From positions 194,746-258,745 of the forward strand of contig JAJVIE010000013.1 of the NCBI GenBank assembly GCA_022072175.1: DNA of 64,000 nt, written 5' to 3'. This DNA is from Candidatus Omnitrophota bacterium (GTDB taxonomy: Bacteria; Omnitrophota; Gorgyraeia; 2-02-FULL-51-18). Below, piece after piece: positions 28,032-36,285 of the stretch. The notes under the pieces are model-generated. The model made no database searches, was not told the DNA's origin, and saw only the letters and a list, made by a program, of their open reading frames with translations. The position numbers and the translations under genes were made by a program. Position 1 is the first letter of the stretch. Every line of letters begins with the position of its first letter.

Positions 28032-29399
28032 TCATTTGCGGATCTCGGTCGAGAGTTTGTCCACAAGCGACTTGGATTTGGGATCCTTCTTCAGGTCCTT
28101 CTTGATCTTGTCATAAGCGTGCAGAACGGTCGTGTGGTCACGGCCCCCGAACTGCTCACCGATCTCCGGGAAGGACAGCCCGGTCATCTCCCGGCACAGG
28201 TACATCGCGATATGCCTTGGATAGACGACGTTCTGACTGCGCCGCTTGGCCGTCATGTCCGAGGGGCGGATCTCGAAGTACTCAGCGACCTTCCTCTGGA
28301 TCAGATCGATCGTGATCTTCTTCTGGTTCTCGACGATGAGGTCCTTGAGCACTTCGTAGGCGATGCTCTCGTCGACCTCTTTGCCGACGAGCTTGGAGTA
28401 CGCCACGACACGGATCAGAGCGCCCTCGAGCTCGCGGATATTGGCTTTGATGCGGTCGGCGATGAAGAACGTGACCTCATCGGGGATCTGAAGGTTCTCT
28501 TTTTCGGCCTTCTTGCGCAGGATGGCCGTACGTGTCTCGAAGTCCGGCGGTTGGATATCCGTCACCAGACCCCACTCAAAGCGGGACACGAGCCTCTCTT
28601 CAAGGTTGTTGATCTCTTTGGGGGGCTTGTCGCTCGAGACGACGATCTGCTTGTGGGCATCGTAAAGAGAGTTAAAAGTATGAAAGAACTCCTCCATCGT
28701 CGCTTCCTTGCCCGCGATGAAATGGATATCGTCGATGAGCAGGCAATCGACGGTGCGATACTTCTCTCTGAACTTGATCGTGGTGCCGGTCTTGATAGCG
28801 TTGATAAGCTGGTTGGTGAATTTTTCGCTGGTGATGTAGAGGACTTTGGTGTTTGGATTTGTCTTAAGTATCTCTTGTCCAATGGCTTGCATCAAATGCG
28901 TCTTGCCCAGACCGACCGGTCCATAGATGAAGAGCGGGTTGTAGGCTTTGGCCGGGCTCTCGGCGACGGCCATGGAAGCCGCCTGGGCGAATCTGTTAGA
29001 AGGACCGACAACGAAGCTATCGAAGGTGTATTTGGGATTGAGCTGGTTCTCTTGTTGTAGCGACGGGATGGCCGGAGCGGAGGGTCTTTCGGTTACGGTG
29101 TTGCTAGGCAGAGCCGTCTGTGGAGGTGTCTGCGGCGCGACGATCACCAGGTCCAGAGCGATCTCTTCTCCCTCTCCGGCTTCCCGTAGGGCGTGCGTGA
29201 GCATATTGCCGTAGTGATCGAGCACCCAACTCCTGAAAAAGTCATCCGGCACACCCAACCGCAGACGTCCCTCTTGGATCTCGAGGGGCCGGATGGGTCT
29301 TAGCCAACGCTCGTAGACGTGCGGGGTGAGCTCTTTTTGGAGCGCAATGAGGATGCGTTCCCACAGGTCCAGAGCAGGAGTTTGAGAGTTTTTATCCAC
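28032..29399 (-). CDS. dnaA: Chromosomal replication initiator DnaA
   Basis: 455 residues in four domains: the N-terminal interaction domain (LWERILIALQKELTPHVYERWLRPI), a variable linker (about 90-125), the AAA+ ATPase with Walker A GPVGLGKTHL, Walker B LLIDDIHF and sensor region, and the DNA-binding domain with GGRDHTTVLHAYDKI. It binds DnaA boxes and opens the origin. The start codon is GTG at 29399 inside a perfect DnaA box (TTATCCACA, 29392-29400), so the protein's binding site overlaps its own translation start. That implies direct autoregulation. Confidence 0.98.
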   Translation of the reverse strand: MDKNSQTPALDLWERILIALQKELTPHVYERWLRPIRPLEIQEGRLRLGVPDDFFRSWVLDHYGNMLTHALREAGEGEEIALDLVIVAPQTPPQTALPSNTVTERPSAPAIPSLQQENQLNPKYTFDSFVVGPSNRFAQAASMAVAESPAKAYNPLFIYGPVGLGKTHLMQAIGQEILKTNPNTKVLYITSEKFTNQLINAIKTGTTIKFREKYRTVDCLLIDDIHFIAGKEATMEEFFHTFNSLYDAHKQIVVSSDKPPKEINNLEERLVSRFEWGLVTDIQPPDFETRTAILRKKAEKENLQIPDEVTFFIADRIKANIRELEGALIRVVAYSKLVGKEVDESIAYEVLKDLIVENQKKITIDLIQRKVAEYFEIRPSDMTAKRRSQNVVYPRHIAMYLCREMTGLSFPEIGEQFGGRDHTTVLHAYDKIKKDLKKDPKSKSLVDKLSTEIRK

Positions 29400-29400
29400 A
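29392..29400. promoter_or_regulatory. Perfect DnaA box over the dnaA start codon
   Basis: TTATCCACA on plus, TGTGGATAA on minus, with the GTG start of dnaA as bases 2-4 of the minus copy. It is the only exact consensus box I found in the origin area. Confidence 0.85.
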
Positions 29401-29628
29401 GTAGCTCTTGATAAAACGGCCTAAACGAGCACCGACAAAATTATAAGCCATTCAAAATATTATACTTATGAATCATCGAGTTACGCACAGCCCGTACCGC
29501 CCAATTCGGCGATTTATCAACATGTTTTCCACAGGCGCGATTCCACAGCTCTGAAGCGCCACGATTATAACAACGGCGCCCCCTGAGGCGCAAAGGGATT
29601 TTTCGAGGGTTCTGTGGCTGAGGATGCC
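29400..29628. other. oriC: Chromosomal replication origin region (oriC)
   Basis: The dnaA-rpmH gap, where coding strand switches from minus to plus. Besides the perfect box at its left edge it holds DnaA-box-like nonamers TTACGCACA (29481-29489), TTATCAACA (29514-29522), TTTTCCACA (29525-29533) and GATTCCACA (29539-29547). The middle pair is spaced 11 bp on the same strand, one helical turn. An AT-rich stretch at 29436-29476 is a candidate unwinding element. Two TATAAT boxes on minus near 29440-29465 could serve dnaA. Confidence 0.8.
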
Positions 29629-29657
29629 TTGACGTGCCAGCGGGCTTCCCTTATAAT
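29629..29657 (+). promoter_or_regulatory. rpmH promoter
   Basis: TTGACG (29629-29634), a 17-nt spacer, TATAAT (29652-29657). Transcription should start near 29664, leaving a 20-nt leader with AAAGGA before the rpmH ATG at 29684. Probably drives rpmH-rnpA-yidD-yidC. Confidence 0.85.
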
Positions 29658-29683
29658 CAAGCGATTTCACAAAGGAAAAGACC

Positions 29684-29821
29684 ATGAAGAAAACACTGAC
29701 CAACAAATCCAACATCAAAAGGAAGCGCACGCACGGCTTCCGTCGCAAGATGAAGAGCGCGGATGGGCGCAAGGTCCTGGCCCGCCGCCGCCGCAAAGGC
29801 CGTCACAGCCTGTCGGCCTAG
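29684..29821 (+). CDS. rpmH: 50S ribosomal protein bL34
   Basis: 45 residues, too short for most gene lists: [20 protein letters not shown], then [20 protein letters not shown] and HSLSA. This is the standard bL34 sequence with the GFRxRM and GRxVLxxRRxKGR elements; the N-terminus is slightly changed from the usual MKRTFQPS. AAAGGA precedes the ATG. First gene to the right of the origin, followed by rnpA as in most bacteria. Confidence 0.97.
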   Translation: MKKTLTNKSNIKRKRTHGFRRKMKSADGRKVLARRRRKGRHSLSA

Positions 29822-29831
29822 ACCTGCGCCG

Positions 29832-30128
29832 ATGGGATCGGCCGCGGGTTGGCTCTCCCTTAAGATCGTCGACCGCGCCGAGGCATCCGCCCCGGCGGCC
29901 GGAGGCGCCCTCCCGGCGCGGCACCGGCTCCTGATCTCGGTACCCAAGAGATCCGTACGGCTGGCGATACGGCGCAACCGCATCAAGCGTCTCATCCGCG
30001 AGGCCGTCCGGTTGGACGGGCTCTTCTCCCGTCAGGACCGCACGCACCTGCTCAAGGTACAGCGCGATCCGGGCGCCATCGGACTGGCGGAGACGCGGCA
30101 GGCACTGCGCGAGGCCGGGGCCCGATGA
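29832..30128 (+). CDS. rnpA: Ribonuclease P protein component
   Basis: About 98 residues from ATG 29832. The signature region is clear: LLISVPKRSVRLAIRRNRIKRLIREAVRL, corresponding to the RNRxKR helix that binds the pre-tRNA leader and RNase P RNA. The protein is short, and the usual N-terminal F-x-x-V-F-x-x-G segment is not recognisable, so it is a diverged or trimmed form; a longer in-frame reading from 29763 overlaps rpmH and does not restore it. It lies 10 bp after rpmH and overlaps yidD by 4 bp. Confidence 0.85.
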   Translation: MGSAAGWLSLKIVDRAEASAPAAGGALPARHRLLISVPKRSVRLAIRRNRIKRLIREAVRLDGLFSRQDRTHLLKVQRDPGAIGLAETRQALREAGAR

Positions 30129-30373
30129 TCCGGTCGGTGTGCGTGGCGTCGGTGAGGCTGGTATCGGCGTTCTTCAGATCACTGGGTTGGAGGGCTTGCC
30201 GCTTCCACCCGACCTGTTCGCAGTACGCGGTGGAGGCTTTGAGAACGATGCCGCTCCACCGTGCCGTCAGAGTTTCGGCCGCGCGCCTGGCGCGCTGTCA
30301 CCCGCTGTCCGCGGGCGGATACGATCCGCTCCCGCACAGCGGGGATCCCGTCCCAACCGGAAAGGTCCTCTAG
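30125..30373 (+). CDS. yidD: Membrane protein insertion efficiency factor YidD
   Basis: 82 residues with the YidD hallmark CRFHPTCSQYAVEAL and later ARCHPLSAGGYDPLP. The small protein sits on the inner face of the membrane with an amphipathic N-terminal helix and helps YidC. It overlaps rnpA by 4 bp and ends 3 bp before yidC, the standard order. The C-terminal tail after GGYDPLP is short. Confidence 0.96.
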   Translation: MIRSVCVASVRLVSAFFRSLGWRACRFHPTCSQYAVEALRTMPLHRAVRVSAARLARCHPLSAGGYDPLPHSGDPVPTGKVL

Positions 30374-30376
30374 TCG

Positions 30377-32014
30377 ATGGAAAAACGCACGATCCTCGCT
30401 CTGGTGCTCTCGTTCGCGGTCCTTGGTTTTTACCCGACGATCCTCGGGTTCTTCTATCCCGACTACGGCAAGACCCCCGCGACCGTGGTCGCGGACAGCG
30501 CCCCGCCAGCGGCGCCCGGTGCGCCGCAGGCCGCGGGCGTGCCCTCGGCGCCTCCGCGTCTGGCCGCTCCGTCCTCCAAGCTCGAGCTCGCGCAGGACGT
30601 GCGCGTGAAGACCCGCGAACTGGACCTGGCCTTCCACCCGCAAGGCGGCATCCTGCGCGAGGTCTCCTCCACCGCCTACCGCGACGCGGAGACGCGTCTG
30701 CCGCTCGGCCTGATCTCCGTGCAGGACGACGCGTGGGCGCCGCTGGCGGTGTTCTTCTATGGCGTGCCGGCTCTCGAGAACGTCGATGCGCGCTATCGCG
30801 TCGAGTCCGAGGGCCAGACCGTCCGCATGAGCGCCGATCTCGCCGGCACGCTGGCGGTCTCCAAGACCGTCACTCTCGGCGATAGCGGCGACCGCGGCAC
30901 GTTCACTCTGCGCCTGACCAACACCGGACCCGCGCCGCTGGACCTGGCGTACGAGCTCGTCACCGGCCCCTCGCTCCTCCCGCACAACTCCATCGACGCG
31001 CAGTATCTCGAGGCCAACTTCTACGATGCGGGCACCTCCAAGCTCCAGCACCTCAAGGAGACCAAGGACGGCAAGCAGAAGACCTCCGAGGGCGCCTCCG
31101 ACTGGGGCGTCACCAAGAGCCGGCACTTCTCGCTCATCCTCCGCTCGGACACTTCCGGCGCCCGACACACCGGCCTGGTGCGCGGTCTGGGACGGGACCG
31201 ATTCGCCGTTTCCATGGTCGCGCCCAAGACGCGTCTTGAGCCGGGCGCGACGCTCGAGAGGTCCTACACGCTCTACATCGGACCCAATGACATCAACCGC
31301 CTCCAGCCGATGGGTCTGGGAGCGGTGGTCAATTTCGGCAAGCTCGACTGGATCGGCAAGCTCCTCGTCGGAGGCCTTGAGCTCATCCACGGTGTCGTGC
31401 GCAACTACGGCGCCGCGGTGATCCTCCTGACGCTCCTGATCAACCTCGTGCTCTTCCCCCTGACACGCGCCAGCTACATGTCGATGAAGCGCATGCAGTT
31501 GGTCCAGCCGCAGATGAACAAGCTCCGCGAGAAGTACAAGAGCGAGCCTGAGAAGCTCAACAAGGAGATGATGGAGCTCTACCGCAAGCACAAGGTCAAT
31601 CCGTTCGGCGGATGCCTGCCGATGCTGGCGCAGATGCCGGTGTTCATCGCGCTGTACGTGGCCCTGTCCAAGACCGTCGGCCTGCGGAACTCGGAGTTCC
31701 TGTGGATCAAGGACCTCTCCTCGCCCGATATCGTCAAGCTTCCGTTCTCGCTGATCTTCATCGGGGATACCGTGCACGTACTGCCGATCATCATGGCCGT
31801 CGCCGCGCTCATCCAGCAGAAGTTCACGATGGTCAAGATCGAGGGCCAGGACCCCGCGATGGAAGCTCAGCAGAAGATGATGGCGGTGATGATGCCGCTC
31901 CTCTTCCTCTTCATGTTCTACTCGATGCCGGCGGGACTGGTGCTCTACTGGCTCACCAACACCGTCGTGATGGCGCTCTACCAGTACCGCCTGAAGAACC
32001 TCACTCTCTCCTAG
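30377..32014 (+). CDS. yidC: Membrane protein insertase YidC
   Basis: 545 residues of the Gram-negative form: an N-terminal anchor helix (LALVLSFAVLGFYPTILGFFYP), a large periplasmic beta domain (about 65-330), then the conserved insertase core beginning VRNYGAAVILLTLLINLVLFPLT, with the hydrophilic-groove arginine region, MKRMQLVQPQMNKLREKYK and NPFGGCLPMLAQMPVFIALY. It inserts inner-membrane proteins alone or with SecYEG. The linker at about 35-70 is proline/alanine rich. Same operon as yidD. Confidence 0.97.
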   Translation: MEKRTILALVLSFAVLGFYPTILGFFYPDYGKTPATVVADSAPPAAPGAPQAAGVPSAPPRLAAPSSKLELAQDVRVKTRELDLAFHPQGGILREVSSTAYRDAETRLPLGLISVQDDAWAPLAVFFYGVPALENVDARYRVESEGQTVRMSADLAGTLAVSKTVTLGDSGDRGTFTLRLTNTGPAPLDLAYELVTGPSLLPHNSIDAQYLEANFYDAGTSKLQHLKETKDGKQKTSEGASDWGVTKSRHFSLILRSDTSGARHTGLVRGLGRDRFAVSMVAPKTRLEPGATLERSYTLYIGPNDINRLQPMGLGAVVNFGKLDWIGKLLVGGLELIHGVVRNYGAAVILLTLLINLVLFPLTRASYMSMKRMQLVQPQMNKLREKYKSEPEKLNKEMMELYRKHKVNPFGGCLPMLAQMPVFIALYVALSKTVGLRNSEFLWIKDLSSPDIVKLPFSLIFIGDTVHVLPIIMAVAALIQQKFTMVKIEGQDPAMEAQQKMMAVMMPLLFLFMFYSMPAGLVLYWLTNTVVMALYQYRLKNLTLS

Positions 32015-32051
32015 TTCCGTGCCGAGCGGCGCTCGCCGCTCCGGAGTGCGT

Positions 32052-33875
32052 ATGTCCGTGCAAGCGCATGACGTGTTCGACGTGATCGTGATCGGCGCCG
32101 GCCATGCCGGCTGTGAGGCCGCTCTGGCCGCCGCGCGCATGGGAGCTCGCACGCTCATGCTCACGATGAACCTCGAGTCCGTCGCGCAGATGTCGTGCAA
32201 TCCCGCCATCGGCGGCGTCGCCAAGGGCCACATCGTTCGTGAGATCGACGCGCTCGGCGGCGAGATGGGCAAGGTCACCGACCGCACGGGCATCCAGTTC
32301 CGCATGCTCAACACGAGCAAAGGCCCCGCCGTGTGGGCTCCGCGAGCGCAGTGCGACAAGCGCGTGTACGCGATGACGATGAAGCATGTGCTCGAGAGCC
32401 AGCGCGGACTCGAGCTCAAGCAGGCCGAAGCGCAGGAGATCCTCGTGTCGGGCGGACGGGTCGTCGGCGTCGTGACCAATATCCGCACCGTCTATCACGC
32501 TCCGGCCGTCATCGTCACCACCGGCACGTTCCTCAACGGGCTCATCCACATCGGAGAGGTCACGTTCGGCGGCGGCCGCGGCGGCGAAAAAGCTTCGCAG
32601 GGACTTTCGGGATGTCTTGCGCGACTGGGATTGGAGATCCGCCGTCTCAAGACCGGCACACCACCGCGTCTCAACGCCAAGAGCATTGACTATGCTCAGC
32701 TCGAAGCGCAGTACGGCGATGCCGAGCCGCAGCCGTTCAGTTATTCCACCGACCGGCTCACGCAACAGCAGCTGCCCTGCCACATCACCTATACCAATGA
32801 ACGTACGCATCGCATCATCCGCGACAACATCCATCGCTCACCGCTGTACTCGGGCCGCATCCAGAGCCGCGGGCCTCGTTACTGTCCCTCCATCGAGGAC
32901 AAGGTCCAGCGCTTCGCCGATAAGGAACGACACCAGATCTTCCTGGAGCCGGAAGGTCGTTTAACGCAGGAGGTCTACGTCAATGGTATATCCACAAGTT
33001 TTCCACAGGATGTTCAAATAGACCTTATAAGAAGTATAAAAGGTCTTGAAAATGCTGAGGTTATGAGATTTGGTTATGCGATCGAATACGACTATTGTCC
33101 GCCGACGCAGGTCCAGCCGACCCTGGAGACCAAGATCGTATCCGGATTGTATCTGGCTGGGCAGATCAATGGCACCTCCGGATATGAAGAGGCCGCTTGC
33201 CAGGGGCTGATGGCAGGGATCAATGCGGTGTTGAAGGTCAGAGATCAAGAGCCGTTCGTGTTGGAGCGGTCCGAGGCCTATATCGGAGTGTTAATCGACG
33301 ATCTTGTCACCAATGGCACCGAAGAGCCGTACCGGATGTTCACCTCGCGTGCGGAATATCGCCTATTACTTCGTCAAGACAATGCAGACAAAAGACTTAT
33401 GTCTTACGGAAATAAGTATGGATTGATCTCCGATGAGCAGTACAAGCGCTATCAGAACAAGTGGTCCGAGATCGAAAGTTGGATCAAGCGCCTTCGTGAT
33501 CAAAGGCATGAGCAAGTGACGTTGGAGCAATATCTGAGGCGGAGCGAAGTGCGGATCGGTCAGGTGTTGGAGATGTTGGACCAACGGATCGAAGATAAGA
33601 GTGTCGAAGAGCAGATCGAGATCGAGGTGAAGTACGCGGGCTATATCCAGAGGGATGTTCAGGCCGCGCATCGACTGCGTCAGAGCGAACAGCGCCGTAT
33701 TCCGGCCGATCTCGACTATCGAGCTATTCGAGGGCTGGGTCGTGAGGCGATGGAGAAGCTGGAGCGCGTCAGACCGTTGACGCTGGGCCAGGCGTCGAGG
33801 ATATCCGGCATGACGCCGTGCGATGTGAGTCTCGTTGCGGTGTATTTGCAGAAATTGAAGCGCTCGATCCAGTAG
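32052..33875 (+). CDS. mnmG: tRNA uridine 5-carboxymethylaminomethyl modification enzyme MnmG
   Basis: About 607 residues. FAD-binding starts VIVIGAGHAGCEAALAAARMG; SCNPAIGGVAKGHIVREIDALGG and YCPSIEDKVQRF are MnmG signatures; the C-terminal helical domain ends with SGMTPCDVSLVAVYLQK. With MnmE it modifies the wobble uridine. GGAG lies five bases before the ATG at 32052. About 32975-33090 the codons switch abruptly to AT-rich ones and the DNA carries two DnaA-box-like nonamers, although the protein (NGISTSFPQDVQ) stays conserved. No rsmG follows, unlike in many genomes. Confidence 0.97.
   Translation: MSVQAHDVFDVIVIGAGHAGCEAALAAARMGARTLMLTMNLESVAQMSCNPAIGGVAKGHIVREIDALGGEMGKVTDRTGIQFRMLNTSKGPAVWAPRAQCDKRVYAMTMKHVLESQRGLELKQAEAQEILVSGGRVVGVVTNIRTVYHAPAVIVTTGTFLNGLIHIGEVTFGGGRGGEKASQGLSGCLARLGLEIRRLKTGTPPRLNAKSIDYAQLEAQYGDAEPQPFSYSTDRLTQQQLPCHITYTNERTHRIIRDNIHRSPLYSGRIQSRGPRYCPSIEDKVQRFADKERHQIFLEPEGRLTQEVYVNGISTSFPQDVQIDLIRSIKGLENAEVMRFGYAIEYDYCPPTQVQPTLETKIVSGLYLAGQINGTSGYEEAACQGLMAGINAVLKVRDQEPFVLERSEAYIGVLIDDLVTNGTEEPYRMFTSRAEYRLLLRQDNADKRLMSYGNKYGLISDEQYKRYQNKWSEIESWIKRLRDQRHEQVTLEQYLRRSEVRIGQVLEMLDQRIEDKSVEEQIEIEVKYAGYIQRDVQAAHRLRQSEQRRIPADLDYRAIRGLGREAMEKLERVRPLTLGQASRISGMTPCDVSLVAVYLQKLKRSIQ
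32988..33007. promoter_or_regulatory. DnaA-box pair inside mnmG
   Basis: ATATCCACA (32988-32996) and TTTTCCACA (32999-33007), each one mismatch from consensus, same strand, start-to-start spacing 11 bp. The 80 bp to the right are AT-rich. The same spacing occurs in the oriC pair at 29514/29525. Confidence 0.5.
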
Positions 33876-33890
33876 TTTCCACGTGAAAAC
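33875..33890. promoter_or_regulatory. parS: parS-like centromere site 1
   Basis: GTTTCCACGTGAAAAC is close to the bacterial parS consensus (GTTTCACGTGAAAC core with central CACGTG), one arm imperfect. It begins at the last base of the mnmG stop codon. Confidence 0.75.
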
Positions 33891-33925
33891 CGCACGATCC
33901 TACTAAAAATCCCCAATAAAGAGCT

Positions 33926-33941
33926 GTTTCCACGTGGAAAC
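33926..33941. promoter_or_regulatory. parS: parS-like centromere site 2
   Basis: GTTTCCACGTGGAAAC is a perfect 16-bp palindrome with the CACGTG core, 51 bp from site 1 and just before the parA -35 box. ParB bound here could also affect parAB transcription. Confidence 0.85.
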
Positions 33942-33945
33942 CGTG

Positions 33946-33974
33946 TTGACAGACCACGCTTGTGTCAGTACGAT
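33946..33974 (+). promoter_or_regulatory. parAB promoter
   Basis: TTGACA (33946-33951), 17-nt spacer, TACGAT (33969-33974). The AGGAGA at 33975-33980 directly after the -10 lies 4 nt before the ATG at 33985; with a normal start site most of it would not be transcribed from this promoter but would serve read-through from mnmG. Confidence 0.65.
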
Positions 33975-33984
33975 AGGAGAAACT

Positions 33985-34797
33985 ATGCCAAAGATCATCG
34001 CTGCATGCAATCAGAAGGGTGGAGTCGGCAAGACGAGCACCTCTGTCTCGCTTGCGACAGCATTGGCCCTGAGCGGGCACAAAACATTGCTGGTCGACCT
34101 GGATCCCCAGGGCAATGCCACCAGCGGCATGGGTGTCAACAAGCACGAGCTTCAAAAATCCGTCTACCACCTGCTGCTTGAGAATGCGGCCCTCTCCGAA
34201 GCCCTGCTTGAAACTCAAGTCGAAAATCTCTTCCTCATCCCGGCGAACGATTTTTTGTCAGGTGCAGAAGTTGAGCTAGTATCAGAACTTGGGAGAGAGA
34301 ATAAGCTCAAGAAGGTCTTGTCTCATCTCGATCCTTCCTTTGAATATGTGATCGTCGATTGCCCGCCGTCCCTAGGTCTATTGACGATCAACGCCCTGAC
34401 CGCGGCACAGTCCATCCTGGTGCCCATCCAGTGCGAATACTACGCTCTAGAGGGACTGAGCCAGCTGATGAAGACCTATCAGCTCATCAAGGACAATCTC
34501 AACAACGCCCTGGAGATCGAAGGGATCGTGTTGACGATGGCGGATTTCAGGACCAAGCTGACACAGGAAGTCATCCAGGAAGTTCGTAAACACTTCGGGG
34601 ACAAGGTGTTCCAGACAGTTATCCCACGCAACATCAAGCTGAGCGAAGCGCCGGGATTCGGTAAGCCCATCTTCCTGTACGACAAGGAGTCGGAGGGCGC
34701 GCGCAAGTACGAAGAGCTCGCGCGCGAAGTGTTGGCGCGCCGATCGGCTCCCGCGGAGCCCGTCCAACCGTATCAGACCGTCTCAAAGGAAGGGTGA
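33985..34797 (+). CDS. parA: Chromosome partitioning ATPase ParA (Soj)
   Basis: About 270 residues. The deviant Walker A CNQKGGVGKTSTS near residue 8, LLVDLDPQGNATSG and VIVDCPPSLGLLTINAL are standard ParA motifs; DNA-binding basic residues occur near the C-terminus. ParA forms an ATP-dependent gradient on the nucleoid that moves ParB-parS complexes. ATG 33985 chosen because homology starts at MPKIIAACNQKGG. Followed by parB with a stop/start spacing of 5 bp (or a GTGA overlap with an alternative GTG). Confidence 0.97.
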   Translation: MPKIIAACNQKGGVGKTSTSVSLATALALSGHKTLLVDLDPQGNATSGMGVNKHELQKSVYHLLLENAALSEALLETQVENLFLIPANDFLSGAEVELVSELGRENKLKKVLSHLDPSFEYVIVDCPPSLGLLTINALTAAQSILVPIQCEYYALEGLSQLMKTYQLIKDNLNNALEIEGIVLTMADFRTKLTQEVIQEVRKHFGDKVFQTVIPRNIKLSEAPGFGKPIFLYDKESEGARKYEELAREVLARRSAPAEPVQPYQTVSKEG

Positions 34798-34802
34798 CAA
34801 CC

Positions 34803-35663
34803 ATGGAGCGCAAAGTTCTCGGCCGCGGCCTCGATGCATTGATCCAGAGAACGGCGCCTGAAACATCCGCCGACACGACGTCCAAAGAGCGCGTGCAGAC
34901 CTTGCCGCTGGATCAGATCCAGCCGGGGAGATTTCAGCCGAGATTGAGTTTTTCAGAGGAGAAAATAGGCGAGCTGGCGCTCTCGATCAAAGAAAAAGGC
35001 ATCATCCAGCCAGTGCTCGTCCGGCAGATCGAGGGCGGACGCTATGAGCTGATCGCCGGTGAGCGCCGCTATCGCGCCGCGAAGAAAGCCGGTCTCACCG
35101 AGATCCCCGTGATCGTTCGCCGCGTTTCGGATGCTGACGCCATCGAGGTGGCGATCATCGAGAATATCCAGCGCGAGGATCTCAACCCGCTCGATGAGGC
35201 CAAGGCCTATCAGCGGCTGATGCTCGAGTTCGGCCTCAATCAAGACTCCATCGCGACGAAGGTCGGCAAGGATAAGTCCTCTGTTTCCAACATCTTAAGA
35301 CTGCTCAACCTCCCCGAGAAGATCCAGGAGTGCGTCAGCCGCAACCTCATCAGCTTTGGGCACGCCAGAGCGCTGTTGGCGCTCTCCGATCCCAAGGTCC
35401 AGGCCGATTGGTGCGACCGGATCATCCAGAAGGGTCTGTCCGTACGACAGATCGAACAGGTCACCGCCAAGCGCGCCCCCAAGGTCTCCGCTCGCCGTCT
35501 GGCCGTCGATCCGGACATCCAACAGCTCGAGGACCGCCTCCAGCAGACGCTCGGGACGCGCGTGCGCATCCGTCATGCCCGCAAGAGGGGACGCATCGAG
35601 ATCGAGTACTACTCCATCGATGATCTGGAGAGGCTGCTGCGCCGCGTCGGCGTCGAGGTCTGA
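34803..35663 (+). CDS. parB: Chromosome partitioning protein ParB (Spo0J)
   Basis: About 286 residues. RKVLGRGLDALIQ at the N-terminus is the ParA-stimulating segment; GERRYRAAKKAG is the CTP-binding ParB motif; LNPLDEAKAYQRLMLEF and GKDKSSVSNILRLLNLPEKIQ give the helix-turn-helix that reads parS; the C-terminal dimer domain ends the protein. Cognate parS-like sites lie 0.9 kb upstream. ATG 34803 has AAGGA at proper distance; GTG 34794 overlaps the parA stop but has its ribosome site too close. Confidence 0.96.
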   Translation: MERKVLGRGLDALIQRTAPETSADTTSKERVQTLPLDQIQPGRFQPRLSFSEEKIGELALSIKEKGIIQPVLVRQIEGGRYELIAGERRYRAAKKAGLTEIPVIVRRVSDADAIEVAIIENIQREDLNPLDEAKAYQRLMLEFGLNQDSIATKVGKDKSSVSNILRLLNLPEKIQECVSRNLISFGHARALLALSDPKVQADWCDRIIQKGLSVRQIEQVTAKRAPKVSARRLAVDPDIQQLEDRLQQTLGTRVRIRHARKRGRIEIEYYSIDDLERLLRRVGVEV

Positions 35664-35669
35664 CGGTAC

Positions 35670-35698
35670 TTGACAGTCCAGCCGACGGGCTCTACACT
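35670..35698 (+). promoter_or_regulatory. ndk promoter
   Basis: TTGACA (35670-35675), 17-nt spacer, TACACT (35693-35698). Start expected near 35705, giving a leader of about 58 nt with AGGGAG before the ATG at 35763. Probably drives ndk-yicC-gmk-coaC-coaB. Confidence 0.8.
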
Positions 35699-35762
35699 AA
35701 GCAAACAAAACAGTCTAAGACTACATACATAACTGCAATATTTGCAAAGTGATAGGGAGCAC

Positions 35763-36266
35763 ATGGAACAGGCCACACTCGTTCTCATCAAGCCCGACGG
35801 TCTACAGAAATCCATCACCGGCAACGTCCTGACCCGCCTGTCGGAGACCAAGCTCGTCATCATCGGCTCCAAGATGAAAGCCGTCTCGCGCAAGCTCGCC
35901 GAGGAGCACTACTGTCATATGAAGGACAAGCCGTTCTTCGAAGAGATCGTCAAGTACATCATGGGCGACTATCACACCAAGCGCGTCATGGCGCTCGTGT
36001 ACTACGGCGAGGACGCGATCCAGAAGGTCCGCAAGATCTGCGGCGCCACCAATCCCGAGGAAGCGGAGCCGGGCACCATCCGCGGCTCTTTCGGACGCAT
36101 CACGACCAAGGGTGTGTATGAGAACGTCATCCACGCCTCCGGCAACTCCGAGGACGCCGAGCGCGAGATCAAGCTGTGGTTCGAGCCCGACGACATCGTG
36201 CTCGACGAGTTGTACAAGTCCAAGACGGTGACCATCCCCAGCGTCACCAAGAGGGCGTGGGCCTGA
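35763..36266 (+). CDS. ndk: Nucleoside-diphosphate kinase
   Basis: About 167 residues, some 25 longer than the usual 140. QATLVLIKPDGLQKSITGNVLTRL is the standard start; GTIRGSFG and ENVIHASGNSEDAEREIKLWF contain the catalytic histidine. In that last motif the usual HGSDS is replaced by HASGNSED, a small insertion. There is also an extra stretch around the Kpn loop (FFEEIVKYIMGDYHTKRVMALVY) and a C-terminal extension. It balances nucleoside triphosphate pools. AGGGAG lies 3 bp before the ATG. Confidence 0.92.
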   Translation: MEQATLVLIKPDGLQKSITGNVLTRLSETKLVIIGSKMKAVSRKLAEEHYCHMKDKPFFEEIVKYIMGDYHTKRVMALVYYGEDAIQKVRKICGATNPEEAEPGTIRGSFGRITTKGVYENVIHASGNSEDAEREIKLWFEPDDIVLDELYKSKTVTIPSVTKRAWA

Positions 36267-36285
36267 GCGGACCGCGCTCGCGGCG

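Noticed and set aside
29763..29831. Longer rnpA start overlapping rpmH
   Set aside because: The added residues have no RnpA features and lie out of frame inside rpmH; the ATG at 29832 fits the rpmH-rnpA spacing.
30179..32488. 769-codon minus-strand open frame opposite yidC and mnmG
   Set aside because: Same antisense effect; yidC and mnmG motifs on plus are unambiguous.
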